Assembly (NCBI GenBank): GCA_021151605.1
Contig: JAGKWZ010000016.1
Span: 1 to 64,000 of the forward strand
Source: Verrucomicrobiaceae bacterium
GTDB taxonomy: Bacteria; Verrucomicrobiota; Verrucomicrobiia; Verrucomicrobiales; Verrucomicrobiaceae
Reading direction: 5' to 3'
DNA: 64,000 bases
The notes below the pieces were generated by a model. That model was not told the origin of the DNA and searched no databases. It saw only the letters and a program-made list of their open reading frames with translations. Of this stretch, positions 26,907 to 36,200 are shown piece by piece. The translations under genes were made by a program, and so were the position numbers. The stretch's first letter is position 1. Every line of letters starts with the position of its first letter.

Positions 26907-29417
26907 ATGTCCGACGCCGCCACCACTCCCATGATGAAGCAATACCTCGCCATCCGGCGGGAGCTTCCGGAGGATGTGCTGCTCTTCTTCCGCCTCGGCG
27001 ACTTTTATGAGCTGTTCTTCGAGGACGCGAAGGTCGCCTCGCCCATCCTGAATGTGGCTCTGACGAAACGCAACGCGGTGCCCATGTGCGGCGTGCCGCA
27101 TCATTCGTCGCAGGGTTACATCGCGAAGCTCATCAAGGCCGGCAAACGCGTCGCCATCGCCGAGCAGACCACCGATCCCGTGCCGGGGAAGATCGTCGAG
27201 CGAGCCGTCTCGCAGATCCTCAGCGCCGGCACCATCAGCGACCTCAATCTGCTCGACTCGAACCGCCCGAACTACCTCGCCGCCGTGTTCCGCGAAGGCA
27301 AAAAATTCGGCCTCGCCTACGTCGATCACACCACGGGCGAGTTTGAAGTCGCCGAGTTCAAAGACACCACCGAACTCGCCGACGAACTGGAGCGCCTCCA
27401 GGCCAGCGAACTGCTCTTCAGCGACACTCAGCGCGAGGTCATCGATGCCCTCGGCAATCCCGGCAGCGCCCAGCCCATCGAAAGCTACCTCTTCCTGCTC
27501 GATCAGGCGCAGCACAGCCTCACGCAGCACTTCAAAGTGCAGTCGCTCGATGGCTTCGGCTGCACCGGCATGAACGCCGCCATCTGCGCCGCCGGTTGCA
27601 TCCTGCAATACCTGCAATTTCAGCTCCGCCGCAGTGTCGATCACATCCAGCGCCTCCGCGTCGGCCAAACCAACGACGTCGTGCTCATCGACGCCGCCAG
27701 CCAGAGCCACCTCGAACTCGTCAGCGCCCGTGGCGGCAATGCGCACACGCTTTTGAGCGCCCTCGACCGCACCTGCACCCCCATGGGGGCCCGCAAGCTC
27801 CGCCATTGGGTCCTCCACCCGCTGCGCGACCTCGACGCCCTCACGCAGCGCCAGGACATGCTCGCCGCCTTCCTCGACGAGCCCATGCTCCTCAGCCAGG
27901 TGCGCACACTCCTCAAAGAAGTGCGTGACCTCGAACGCACCAGCTCCCGCCTCAGCCAAGGCAGCGGCAATGGCCGCGATTTGCAGGCGCTTGCTGTTTC
28001 GCTGGAGGTCGTGCCTTCACTCAAAACCCTCCTAGATCCGTCCGATCAGACCGATCCGTCCAATCTGACCGATCTCTGCCGAAAGCTCCACGACCTCACC
28101 CCCATCTGCCAGGAGATCCAACGCGCCATCTGCGATGAGCCGCCGATGCAGATCAAAGAAGGCGGCGTCTTCCGCGAGGGCTGGCTGCCGGAGCTCGATG
28201 AGCTGCGCAATGCCTCCACGCTCGGTCGCCAGTGGATCGCGGATTTGCAGGCGCGTGAGATCGAGCGCACCGGCATCAAGAGCCTCAAGATCAAATACAA
28301 CGCCGTCTTCGGTTACTTCATCGAGATCACCAAGGCCAACGTCGGCAGCGTGCCCGCCGACTACCACCGCAAGCAGACCACCGTCAACGGCGAGCGCTAC
28401 ATCACCGATGAGTTGAAGCGCATGGAGGACAAAATCCTCGGCAGCGAAGAGCGCAGCAAGGCGCTCGAATACGAGCAGTTCATCGAGTTGCGCAGCCGCG
28501 TCTTGGAGCACCTCGCGCACATCCAAGAAACCGCCGAAGCCATCGCCGTACTCGATTCACTCGGCTCGCTCGCCGAGACCGCGCGTCTCTTCAATTACAC
28601 CCGCCCCGTCCTCAACGAAACGCGCAACCTCTTCATCCGCGACGGCCGCCATCCCGTGCTCGATCAGAACCTCACCAGCGGCGAGCGCTTCGTGCCGAAC
28701 GACGTCACTTTGGAGCCCGAGGAAAGCCGCCTCATCCTCATCACCGGCCCGAACATGGCCGGTAAGAGCACCTACCTCCGCCAAACCGCGCTGCTCACGC
28801 TCATGGCGCAGATTGGCAGCTTCCTGCCCGCCGCCAGCGCCGAGATCGGCCTCGTCGATCGCATCTTCACCCGCATCGGCGCCAGCGACGACATCGCACG
28901 CGGCCAATCCACCTTCATGGTCGAGATGAACGAGACCTCGCTCATCCTCAACAACGCCACCGAGCGCAGCCTCGTCATCCTCGATGAGATCGGCCGCGGC
29001 ACGTCCACCTTCGACGGCCTCAGCATCGCCTGGAGCGTCGCCGAGCACCTGCACGATCACATCGGCGCCCGCTGCCTCTTCGCCACGCACTACCACGAGA
29101 TCACCGCGCTCGCGCAAAGCCGCAGCGCCGTGAAGAACTACAACGTCGCCGTGAAGGAGTGGAACCAGCAGATCATCTTCCTCCGCAAGATCCTCCCCGG
29201 CTGCGCCGAAAAAAGCTACGGCATCCAGGTCGCCCGCCTCGCCGGCCTCCCCGAAAACGTCATCGCCAGAGCCAAAGAAGTCCTCCAACAACTCGAATCC
29301 GGCCACCAACCCGCCGAGAGCGTCAAAGAAGTCCCCGTCGCCACCAGCGTCCCCGCGAAGACGAGGAAGAAAGCCGTGAGCGATGAAGCCGCGGGGCAGA
29401 TGAGTTTGTTTGGGTGA
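26907..29417 (+). CDS. mutS: DNA mismatch repair protein MutS
   Basis: 836 residues, near the usual 850. Mismatch-binding domain with FFRLGDFYELFFEDA (the Phe-x-Glu reading motif), connector, lever and clamp, then the ATPase with Walker A GPNMAGKST, signature and Walker B DEIGRGTSTFDG, and ATHYHEIT. It recognises mismatches and recruits MutL. An 18-bp tandem repeat is translated within the lever region as DPSDQTDPSNLTD (residues about 376-389), an unusual low-complexity addition. The C-terminal tail is Lys-rich and ends QMSLFG, as is common (beta-clamp-like). Confidence 0.97.
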   Translation: MSDAATTPMMKQYLAIRRELPEDVLLFFRLGDFYELFFEDAKVASPILNVALTKRNAVPMCGVPHHSSQGYIAKLIKAGKRVAIAEQTTDPVPGKIVERAVSQILSAGTISDLNLLDSNRPNYLAAVFREGKKFGLAYVDHTTGEFEVAEFKDTTELADELERLQASELLFSDTQREVIDALGNPGSAQPIESYLFLLDQAQHSLTQHFKVQSLDGFGCTGMNAAICAAGCILQYLQFQLRRSVDHIQRLRVGQTNDVVLIDAASQSHLELVSARGGNAHTLLSALDRTCTPMGARKLRHWVLHPLRDLDALTQRQDMLAAFLDEPMLLSQVRTLLKEVRDLERTSSRLSQGSGNGRDLQALAVSLEVVPSLKTLLDPSDQTDPSNLTDLCRKLHDLTPICQEIQRAICDEPPMQIKEGGVFREGWLPELDELRNASTLGRQWIADLQAREIERTGIKSLKIKYNAVFGYFIEITKANVGSVPADYHRKQTTVNGERYITDELKRMEDKILGSEERSKALEYEQFIELRSRVLEHLAHIQETAEAIAVLDSLGSLAETARLFNYTRPVLNETRNLFIRDGRHPVLDQNLTSGERFVPNDVTLEPEESRLILITGPNMAGKSTYLRQTALLTLMAQIGSFLPAASAEIGLVDRIFTRIGASDDIARGQSTFMVEMNETSLILNNATERSLVILDEIGRGTSTFDGLSIAWSVAEHLHDHIGARCLFATHYHEITALAQSRSAVKNYNVAVKEWNQQIIFLRKILPGCAEKSYGIQVARLAGLPENVIARAKEVLQQLESGHQPAESVKEVPVATSVPAKTRKKAVSDEAAGQMSLFG
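28035..28074. repeat. 18-bp tandem repeat inside mutS
   Basis: GATCCGTCCGATCAGACC followed by GATCCGTCCAATCTGACC and a third partial GATC. It is a multiple of three and is read as DPSDQT DPSNLT D. Confidence 0.8.
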
Positions 29418-29419
29418 GG

Positions 29420-30475
29420 CTACTCATCCTCCTCAACATCATCCATGAACTCAGGGTCGAACTGAGTGTAGCCCCCTTGAATAATGCAGTTCATGTGATG
29501 GGCGGGTTTCTCCAAGAAAGCTTCAATGGTCAAGTCTTTCATCAAACCCCACGACTTGTGTTCCTCATCAAAGGTTCCGAGGCAGCCTTCATCCACGAAC
29601 CAGCACAGTAGTCCGCTGCCGCCGTAGTTCTGAACTGTCTGCAAGAGATCCAAAACACGCATATTCTCCCATATGTAGTGAGACACCTCAACGATGGTGT
29701 TAAAGACGATGTAGTTAGTCACGCAGGCATCTTCTGGGGAGAATTCAATCCGACGATTCACCTCCCCTAGGACATCCAAAATTGGCTCTGGAAGCCCAAG
29801 GCCAGCTAGACGTTGCCTACATACTGGAACGTCGTGCCACTCTTTGGGCTCAATCGCTGCCAATCTCGCAGCTAGCGAATCAAAACCATTGGCGCGGGCT
29901 AAGTGAAAGGGGCGACGACCATACCAATCCTCAGCCATTGGGTTGGCACCATGATCTAACAGATAGCCCGCCATTTCTGGATTCGAGACCTTCAATGACA
30001 TGTGAAGGGGACTGTCCTTCGATATTCCAAAAGCATCAGTTTGATTTACATCACATCCTCCCTCAACCAACGCCTTCACAATATCGAAGTCGTTCCTAAG
30101 TGCTGCCGAATAAACCAATCCCGTTTCACAGGACGCTCCGAGTTGAATTAAGGACACAACATTCTCGTGCCTTTGCCAAGACACGGCCGTGTTCAACGGC
30201 CGGTTGCCGAATTGGTCTGTGCCATTCACATCTGCCCCTAACTCGAATAAGAATCTGATAAACTCTGGATTAGCACGCATTGCAGCTTCCACTAGCGGAC
30301 ACTGGGAAGGCAGATCGACTCTTGCTCCTTGGGCAATCAAGAAGCGGGCAACTTCAAATCGACTCGCAAAAATCTCATCATTAAGGGGAGCTCTACCGGA
30401 CGAAGTCGGCGCATTGAGGTCGCAACCAGCCACCAGCTTTGCTCGCCACTCGTTAATTTGGTTCGTTTCCATCAT
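29420..30475 (-). CDS. Ankyrin-repeat protein with unknown C-terminal domain
   Basis: 351 residues, no signal peptide. Residues about 1-210 form five to six ankyrin repeats (for example NEIFASRFEVARFLIAQGARVD-like units, PEFIRFLFELGADVNGTDQFGNRPL, NPEMAGYLLDHGANPMAEDWYGRRPFHLA). The C-terminal 130 residues (SPEDACVTNYIVFNTIVEVSHYIWENM ... WFVDEGCLGTFDEE) form a domain I do not recognise. Base composition is lower in GC than the flanking mutS. It is convergent with mutS (2-bp gap) and could be a cargo gene; role unknown. Confidence 0.7.
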   Translation of the reverse strand: MMETNQINEWRAKLVAGCDLNAPTSSGRAPLNDEIFASRFEVARFLIAQGARVDLPSQCPLVEAAMRANPEFIRFLFELGADVNGTDQFGNRPLNTAVSWQRHENVVSLIQLGASCETGLVYSAALRNDFDIVKALVEGGCDVNQTDAFGISKDSPLHMSLKVSNPEMAGYLLDHGANPMAEDWYGRRPFHLARANGFDSLAARLAAIEPKEWHDVPVCRQRLAGLGLPEPILDVLGEVNRRIEFSPEDACVTNYIVFNTIVEVSHYIWENMRVLDLLQTVQNYGGSGLLCWFVDEGCLGTFDEEHKSWGLMKDLTIEAFLEKPAHHMNCIIQGGYTQFDPEFMDDVEEDE

Positions 30476-31008
30476 GTTATATTTGGACCTGTGCAGAGGT
30501 GGTCATTTTCTTCGTCCCTGCAATTTCCAAATCCTATCAAACCAGTCCAACCGCTCCTCATCCTCGTCTTCCTGCTCGGCGCAGGCTTGTGGCGGTGGCG
30601 TGTGGGCTGGGGAGGTGCGGACGGCGCGGAGGCTGGATCGGCCCAGGCAACAGGTCGCCGAGAAGATCGTGCCGGTGATTGAAGATCCGTCCTTGGCCGG
30701 CCAGACACACTGGACTGCCGTGAAGCTCCACGGCTTGATCGCCAAAAACGCGGCCCAACTTCAAGATCGGCTCATCGAGGCCTTGCAAGCCATGATCCAG
30801 CAGCCAACCGTCCACCAGTCCTCAACATCGACCATGATATAGCTCATACTTTTGAATGTGGGTTAAGGTGCCCCAAATTGGCTCCACTAGGTGCCAGTTT
30901 TTGTCGCTGTTTGCCTGTTCTTTGCACTGAGGATCTCGGTTTTGGCAAAAGTTTGTCAGGATTGCGTCAAGGCGATGGCCGCAGGCAAAAATGCCTTCAT
31001 CTTAGCTC
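30476..31008. other. Intergenic region, no convincing gene
   Basis: Both strands have open stretches, but their predicted products look like composition artefacts (Arg/Ser/Pro-rich, no family). The region separates the ankyrin gene from the two-component system and probably contains the promoter of the latter; no clear -35/-10 was defined. Confidence 0.5.
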
Positions 31009-31707
31009 ATGCGCCTTCTCATCATCGACGACGACACCGAGCTTTGCCAGCTCGTGGCAGATTACCTTAAGCCGATGGGCTTCGAGGTCGAAATGGAGCA
31101 CGATGGTGAACTCGGAGCCGAACGCGCCACCTCCGAGGCTTGGGTGGCCATCATTCTCGATGTCATGATGCCCGGATGCGATGGCTTTGAGGTCCTCCGC
31201 CGCATCCGTGCGAAGTCCAAGGTGCCGGTCATGATGCTCACTGGACGCGGCGAGGAAGTGGACCGCATCGTCGGCCTCGAACTCGGTGCCGACGACTATC
31301 TGCCGAAGACCTTTTCCTCCCGCGAACTGCTTGCCCGCCTCCGTGCTTTGCTGCGGCGCACCGGTTGGATCGCGGAGACAGCGCCGCTGGCTCCTATCAA
31401 AGAACTCGTCGTCGGCGAGTTGCGCATCAATCCCGAAACGCATGTCGTCGTGCTCGGTGCTGAGGCGCTGCAACTCACGCCGGCCGAGTTTGGCCTGTTG
31501 CTCTCGCTCGCCAAGGCACATGGCCGAGTCAAAACCCGCGAGCAGCTCATCGAAGAGGTGGCTGACCGTGAATGGGATGTCTTTGACCGCGCCATCGACA
31601 TGCACATCTCCACGCTGCGCAAAAAACTCGGCGATGACCCGAAGGAGCCGCGCTTCATCAAAACTGTGCGCGGCTATGGCTACCAACTCGTGACTCCTGG
31701 ACGATGA
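31009..31707 (+). CDS. OmpR-family response regulator, CpxR-like
   Basis: 232 residues: receiver domain with acidic pocket D7-D9, phosphorylation site Asp51 (IILDVMMPG), Thr78 and Lys100 (DDYLPKTFS), followed by a winged-helix Trans_reg_C domain (LVVGELRINPETHVV ... IDMHISTLRKKLGDDP ... TVRGYGYQL). It overlaps the histidine kinase gene by 4 bp, so the pair is co-translated. The KTF in place of the common KPF after the active-site lysine is a CpxR-like feature. Confidence 0.95.
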   Translation: MRLLIIDDDTELCQLVADYLKPMGFEVEMEHDGELGAERATSEAWVAIILDVMMPGCDGFEVLRRIRAKSKVPVMMLTGRGEEVDRIVGLELGADDYLPKTFSSRELLARLRALLRRTGWIAETAPLAPIKELVVGELRINPETHVVVLGAEALQLTPAEFGLLLSLAKAHGRVKTREQLIEEVADREWDVFDRAIDMHISTLRKKLGDDPKEPRFIKTVRGYGYQLVTPGR

Positions 31708-33146
31708 GCCGCCTCAAACTCCCGCTCTACGGCAAGATCCTCTCGTGGTTCGCCCTGAATCTCGCCGTGCTGGCGCTGCTGTTCTTTTTCTTTCTCAAAG
31801 CGCAGTTCCGCCTCGGTCTAGACTGGATGCTCTCCGGCGAGCCCGGTGACCGTATCTCTGCTATCGGCGAGAGCGTGACCTTCGAATTCTCCCGCCTCGC
31901 GGAAAGCGAGTGGCCCGCCCGCTTGAGCGCCTACGATCAAAAACACGGCGTCACCTTCGGCCTCTTCAATAACCAGGGTCAGCAGGTCTATGGCAAAAGC
32001 ATCACTCCGCCGCCGGAGGTGATGCCGCGCCTCATTGACCGCCGTCCGCCCGGCGAGCAACTCAACCGCCGCACCGTCTCGAAACGCCAGCCTGGCCCCG
32101 TCTCGAAGCGCCCGGCCGACGCCCCGCCTAAGCCGCGCTTCATGCTTCGTGCTGGGAAACCCGCCCGCTACTGGGCCGGAGTGCATCTCGATCTCGTGCC
32201 GCAGGGCGGGAATCCAGTGACACTCGTCATGGTTTCAGACAGCATCAGCGGCGGCGGCCTTTTTCTTGATCTACGCCCCTGGCTGGGCCTTGCCGCTGCC
32301 GGACTCATCATTTCCGCGCTCATGTGGATGCCCTTTGTCCGAGGCATCACCGGTTTCATCGGCACGCTGAACACTGCGGCGGGCCGCATCGCCCATGGCA
32401 AATTTGACGAACGAATCGAAAAACAGCGCAGCGACGAACTTGGCGAACTTTCCACCTCCGTGAACGCCATGGCCGCCAAGCTCGGCGACTACATGGCGCA
32501 GCAGCGTCGCATCACCGCCGATGTCGCTCACGAGCTGTGCAGCCCCATCGCGAGGATGCAGATGGCCCTCGGTGTGGTGGAGCAGCGCAGCACGCCGGAT
32601 CAGGCCACCTACCTGCAAAAGCTAGACCGCGAGCTGCAGCACATGGCGAAGCTCGTCGAGGAAGTCCTCGCCTTCTCCAAAGCGGCAACCATCCCTGATC
32701 GCGAAACGCCGGAGAACTTCGACTTACTCGAGCTGATCCAAAACGTCCTCGCCCGTGAGGCACCCGACAACGGCATCAAGCTCGAAGTCGGTGACATTAA
32801 GCTTCGCAGCCTCCGAAACGCCCTAGATCGAGGAATCGGCAATATCGTCCGCAATGCCATCCGCTACGCCCAAGACCTCGAAATTCAGGCAAAAGAAGAA
32901 AATGGTCGCGTGATCATCCAGATCCTCGACCGAGGCCCCGGGGTGCCGGAAGAAGCCATTTCACGCCTCTTTGAACCCTTTTTCCGCCCTGAGGCTGCCC
33001 GTGGCCGAAACACCGGCGGCAGCGGTCTCGGCCTCGCCATCACGAAACGCTGCATCGAAGCCTGTGGCGGCACGGTGACGGCGCGGAATCGTCAAGGTGG
33101 TGGGCTAGTCGTCGAGGTTCTGATCGAGTCCATGAAGCCCAGCTAG
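31704..33146 (+). CDS. Sensor histidine kinase, CpxA-like
   Basis: 480 residues: N-terminal transmembrane helix (ILSWFALNLAVLALLFFFFL), a periplasmic region rich in Arg/Pro to about residue 185, a second helix (LGLAAAGLIISALMWMPF), HAMP, HisKA with His276 in ADVAHELCSPIARM (the usual R/T after HEL is Cys), and HATPase with the N box NIVRNAIRYA, G1 DRGPGVPEEA and G2 GGSGLGLAI. It would phosphorylate the adjacent regulator in response to envelope signals. Confidence 0.95.
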   Translation: MSRLKLPLYGKILSWFALNLAVLALLFFFFLKAQFRLGLDWMLSGEPGDRISAIGESVTFEFSRLAESEWPARLSAYDQKHGVTFGLFNNQGQQVYGKSITPPPEVMPRLIDRRPPGEQLNRRTVSKRQPGPVSKRPADAPPKPRFMLRAGKPARYWAGVHLDLVPQGGNPVTLVMVSDSISGGGLFLDLRPWLGLAAAGLIISALMWMPFVRGITGFIGTLNTAAGRIAHGKFDERIEKQRSDELGELSTSVNAMAAKLGDYMAQQRRITADVAHELCSPIARMQMALGVVEQRSTPDQATYLQKLDRELQHMAKLVEEVLAFSKAATIPDRETPENFDLLELIQNVLAREAPDNGIKLEVGDIKLRSLRNALDRGIGNIVRNAIRYAQDLEIQAKEENGRVIIQILDRGPGVPEEAISRLFEPFFRPEAARGRNTGGSGLGLAITKRCIEACGGTVTARNRQGGGLVVEVLIESMKPS

Positions 33147-33161
33147 TTTGCGCGCGGACTT

Positions 33162-33177
33162 CGAACGACGTCGTTCG
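33162..33177. promoter_or_regulatory. Perfect 16-bp palindrome between kinase and subtilase genes
   Basis: CGAACGACGTCGTTCG is fully self-complementary. It lies 15 bp after the kinase stop and 88 bp before the subtilase start, in a spacer that becomes AT-rich (TTGATAATTTCCATAATTT near 33213). It could be an operator or part of a terminator stem; there is no T-tract. Confidence 0.35.
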
Positions 33178-33265
33178 CCAGTTTGAGTAGCGAGTAAGAC
33201 CTTCATTAGGTGTTGATAATTTCCATAATTTAAACTGGCTAGGAGGCGTTAATTAGAGATTATTT

Positions 33266-36200
33266 ATGGTAATTATGGGTTCATCGCGCCATCCTCTCCT
33301 TCGAAAACTCACTTTGGGGGCACTTTTGCTTTTCCTAGTAGGGGCTGTCAGTCTCGGCTGGCGTTGGGCAAATCAGCTGAAGCGACCCACAATGACTCAG
33401 GTGGAGGCACAGGTTCTTGGAGGCGCTGAGAACGAGCCTTTTGAACCTTCGAGGACGGGGAAACCACTCCCTTTGCGGGGTCAGGAACAACGAAAGCGGA
33501 TGGTGCCAGACCTCGAACCTGAAAGAGTGCTGTTAGAAACAGGTCATGTGACGCTGCGTGAGAGTACCCATGCGGTGCGCAGATATCGTCTGGCCCTGAA
33601 TGAAATGTACGAGATGACTCCTGGGCGTGAAGGACTGCGGAGCATACCAGCGCAGGAGAGCGCCAAGGCCTTGGCTAGTTTTGCTGAGCGCGAAGTCGAA
33701 AATGGATCGCCATGGCCTGCGCTGGTGCTTTATCCCGAAAAAGGACCGATGGATCGCACCACCCGCCGTATTCTCACCGGAAAGATGCTGGTGGCCCTGG
33801 AGGAGGCTACATCCGCTGTCCCAGCTCTCGCTGCGGCCGGGCTGGAATTGGTGGAGCGTCCAGCTTACTCGCCCGGCCATCTGATCACGCAGAGCAAAAG
33901 CGGTAGTCCGCTGGAGGCACTGGCGAGCATCCGAAAGCTGGCCAGTAAGGCGAAGGTCGTTTCCGTGACACCACTTCTAAAGCGCGCAGTAGAGGCCATG
34001 GCCCTGCCAAATGACCCGCTGTTTCCTCAGCAATGGCACCTGCTGAACTCAGGGCAGGGTAGGGGTGTGGCGAAGATGGACGCGCAGGTGACCGATGTCT
34101 GGGATCAGTATCAGGGAGATGGCATCCACGTCGCGATTGTGGACACGGGCATCCAGATGGGCCATGAGGATTTGCTCGGCAATTCCGCGAACTACGGACA
34201 TCTGGAAGTCAGCACCCGTGTATCAGGCCTGACAGGTGAAGATGTGGAAGGTCACGGAACCGCAGTCGCGGGAATCGTGGCCGCAGTGGGAAACAACAGC
34301 CTGGGCGGCATCGGTGTGGCACCTCGGGCGACGCTGCACAGCCATCGCATCCTGAACGGAAGTGCCAATCTGGATGACAGCCAGATAGCGGAGAGCGTGG
34401 TTTACGGTGCCTACGACACGCGCACGGTGACAGACGAATTGGGCAACACGACGACTGATCAGAATACGAGGTTCATTGAGGTGAAGAACAACAGTTGGGG
34501 CTGGGTCACCGGACCGATGACACTGGGGGAAAGCGGCCCACTTTTTCAGGATGCCATGAAAACCTCTGCTGAAATTGGGCGCGGCGGGCTCGGAGTCATC
34601 TCAGTATGGGCCTCCGGCAATGGCAGGACCAGCTACGAGCAGGGAAACAAAGGCGGTCTGGCCAACGACATCCATGCCATCGCCGTCGGTGCGCTGACAA
34701 ACAAAGGCCTGCTCGCCACCTATAGCGAGACCGGGGCGCATCTCACCTGCGTCGGCCCATCTGGCGGGGGCACCTTGGATGTTCTCACCACGGATATGAC
34801 GGGTGTTGCAGGGATGAATCCTGACCCGGATAAAGCTGACTTGGAGGACAATAACTACAGCTACACGCGCAATCTCCAGGGCACCTCGTTTTCCGCCCCT
34901 GTCGTCTCCGGTGTCTGCGCCCTCATGCTTCAGGCGAATCCAAATTTAAGTTGGCGGGATGTGAAGGAGATCCTGCTGCGCTCCTCCCTACAGGTCGATC
35001 CAAAGTCCACGACCTGGGTAAAGCGCAGTGGCAATCAACCACAGCTTCCGCCCATCAAGCACAGCAACCTCTACGGCGGTGGCCTTGTGCAGGCAAAAGC
35101 CGCCGTGGACATGGCGAGAAACTGGACCGTGCTCGGCCCGCAGATCAGCGTGACAAAAAAGATCAATCCGAACCTCGCCATCAATTACACGGGTACCCAA
35201 CCCAGCCCGGTCGCCGCGAAGTACGCCACCATCATCAAGCCACCGAAACCGCCGAAGCGGGTGACTTTGAAGGCGCAATTCGACATGCGCGGCATCCAGC
35301 CCATGCGCGTCGAGAACGTGTCCGTAACTCTGGACATCTCCCACGCCTACCGTGGAGACATGATCATCGTGCTGCGCAGCCCTGGTGGAGTCGCCAGCAC
35401 CCTTGCCAGTGCCAGCGACTGGGATTTCGGGACGGACTATGCGAACTTTACCTTCAGTTCGATGCGTCATTGGGGCGAGTCCGGTCAGGGTTTGTGGACG
35501 ATCGAGATCACCGACACTCGCGTTGAGGGTGACGGGACCTTTGAATCAGCCGTCCTTTCCCTCACTGGGACAGCGGCCCCGGCGGCACAGATCACCAGCC
35601 AGTCAGGTCCACAACTCGTCCCAGAAGGGCAGCCAGCCACACTCAGTGTAAACTCCGTGCTATCTTCAGAAGGAGGCACGCGGATCTGGCGAAAGAATGG
35701 TCTAGTCATCCCAAAGCAGACTTCTGACACCCTCGCTGGCGTGGGCCAGAAGGTGACGGATGCGGGGACCTATGATCATTTGATCTCCAATCAGTGGGGA
35801 ACCATTCCCTCCACCTCCATTCCGATCGCTGTACTGCGGCGTAGCCTGCCGGCGGTCACATTGACCGAAGGCAAAACGGCCACTTTCAGCGTGGTCGCCG
35901 CAGGTGCTGGGCTCATCTACGAGTGGTATCGTAGTTCCAGCTTAAATCCTCTGGTGGACAATGGCCGCGTCACAGGCACACGCACACCCAAGCTTACCAT
36001 CCAGGCCAGCACCGCATCGGATGAGGACACCTACTTTTGTCGTGTGACCATGCTGAACCCGAACTTCGATCCCGAGACGAAGCAACGCCTGCCGCCTTAT
36101 GGGGTGATGGATACTTTGCCCGCGCAGCTCACTGTGCGCCTTCTTCCGAAGGTGAACCCCTCGGTGCTCACCCTACCCAGCATCGTCAGTGAAAGCCTGC

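Noticed and set aside
30189..30842. 217-codon plus-strand frame
   Set aside because: First half is antisense to the ankyrin gene and the second half shows no family or coding character.
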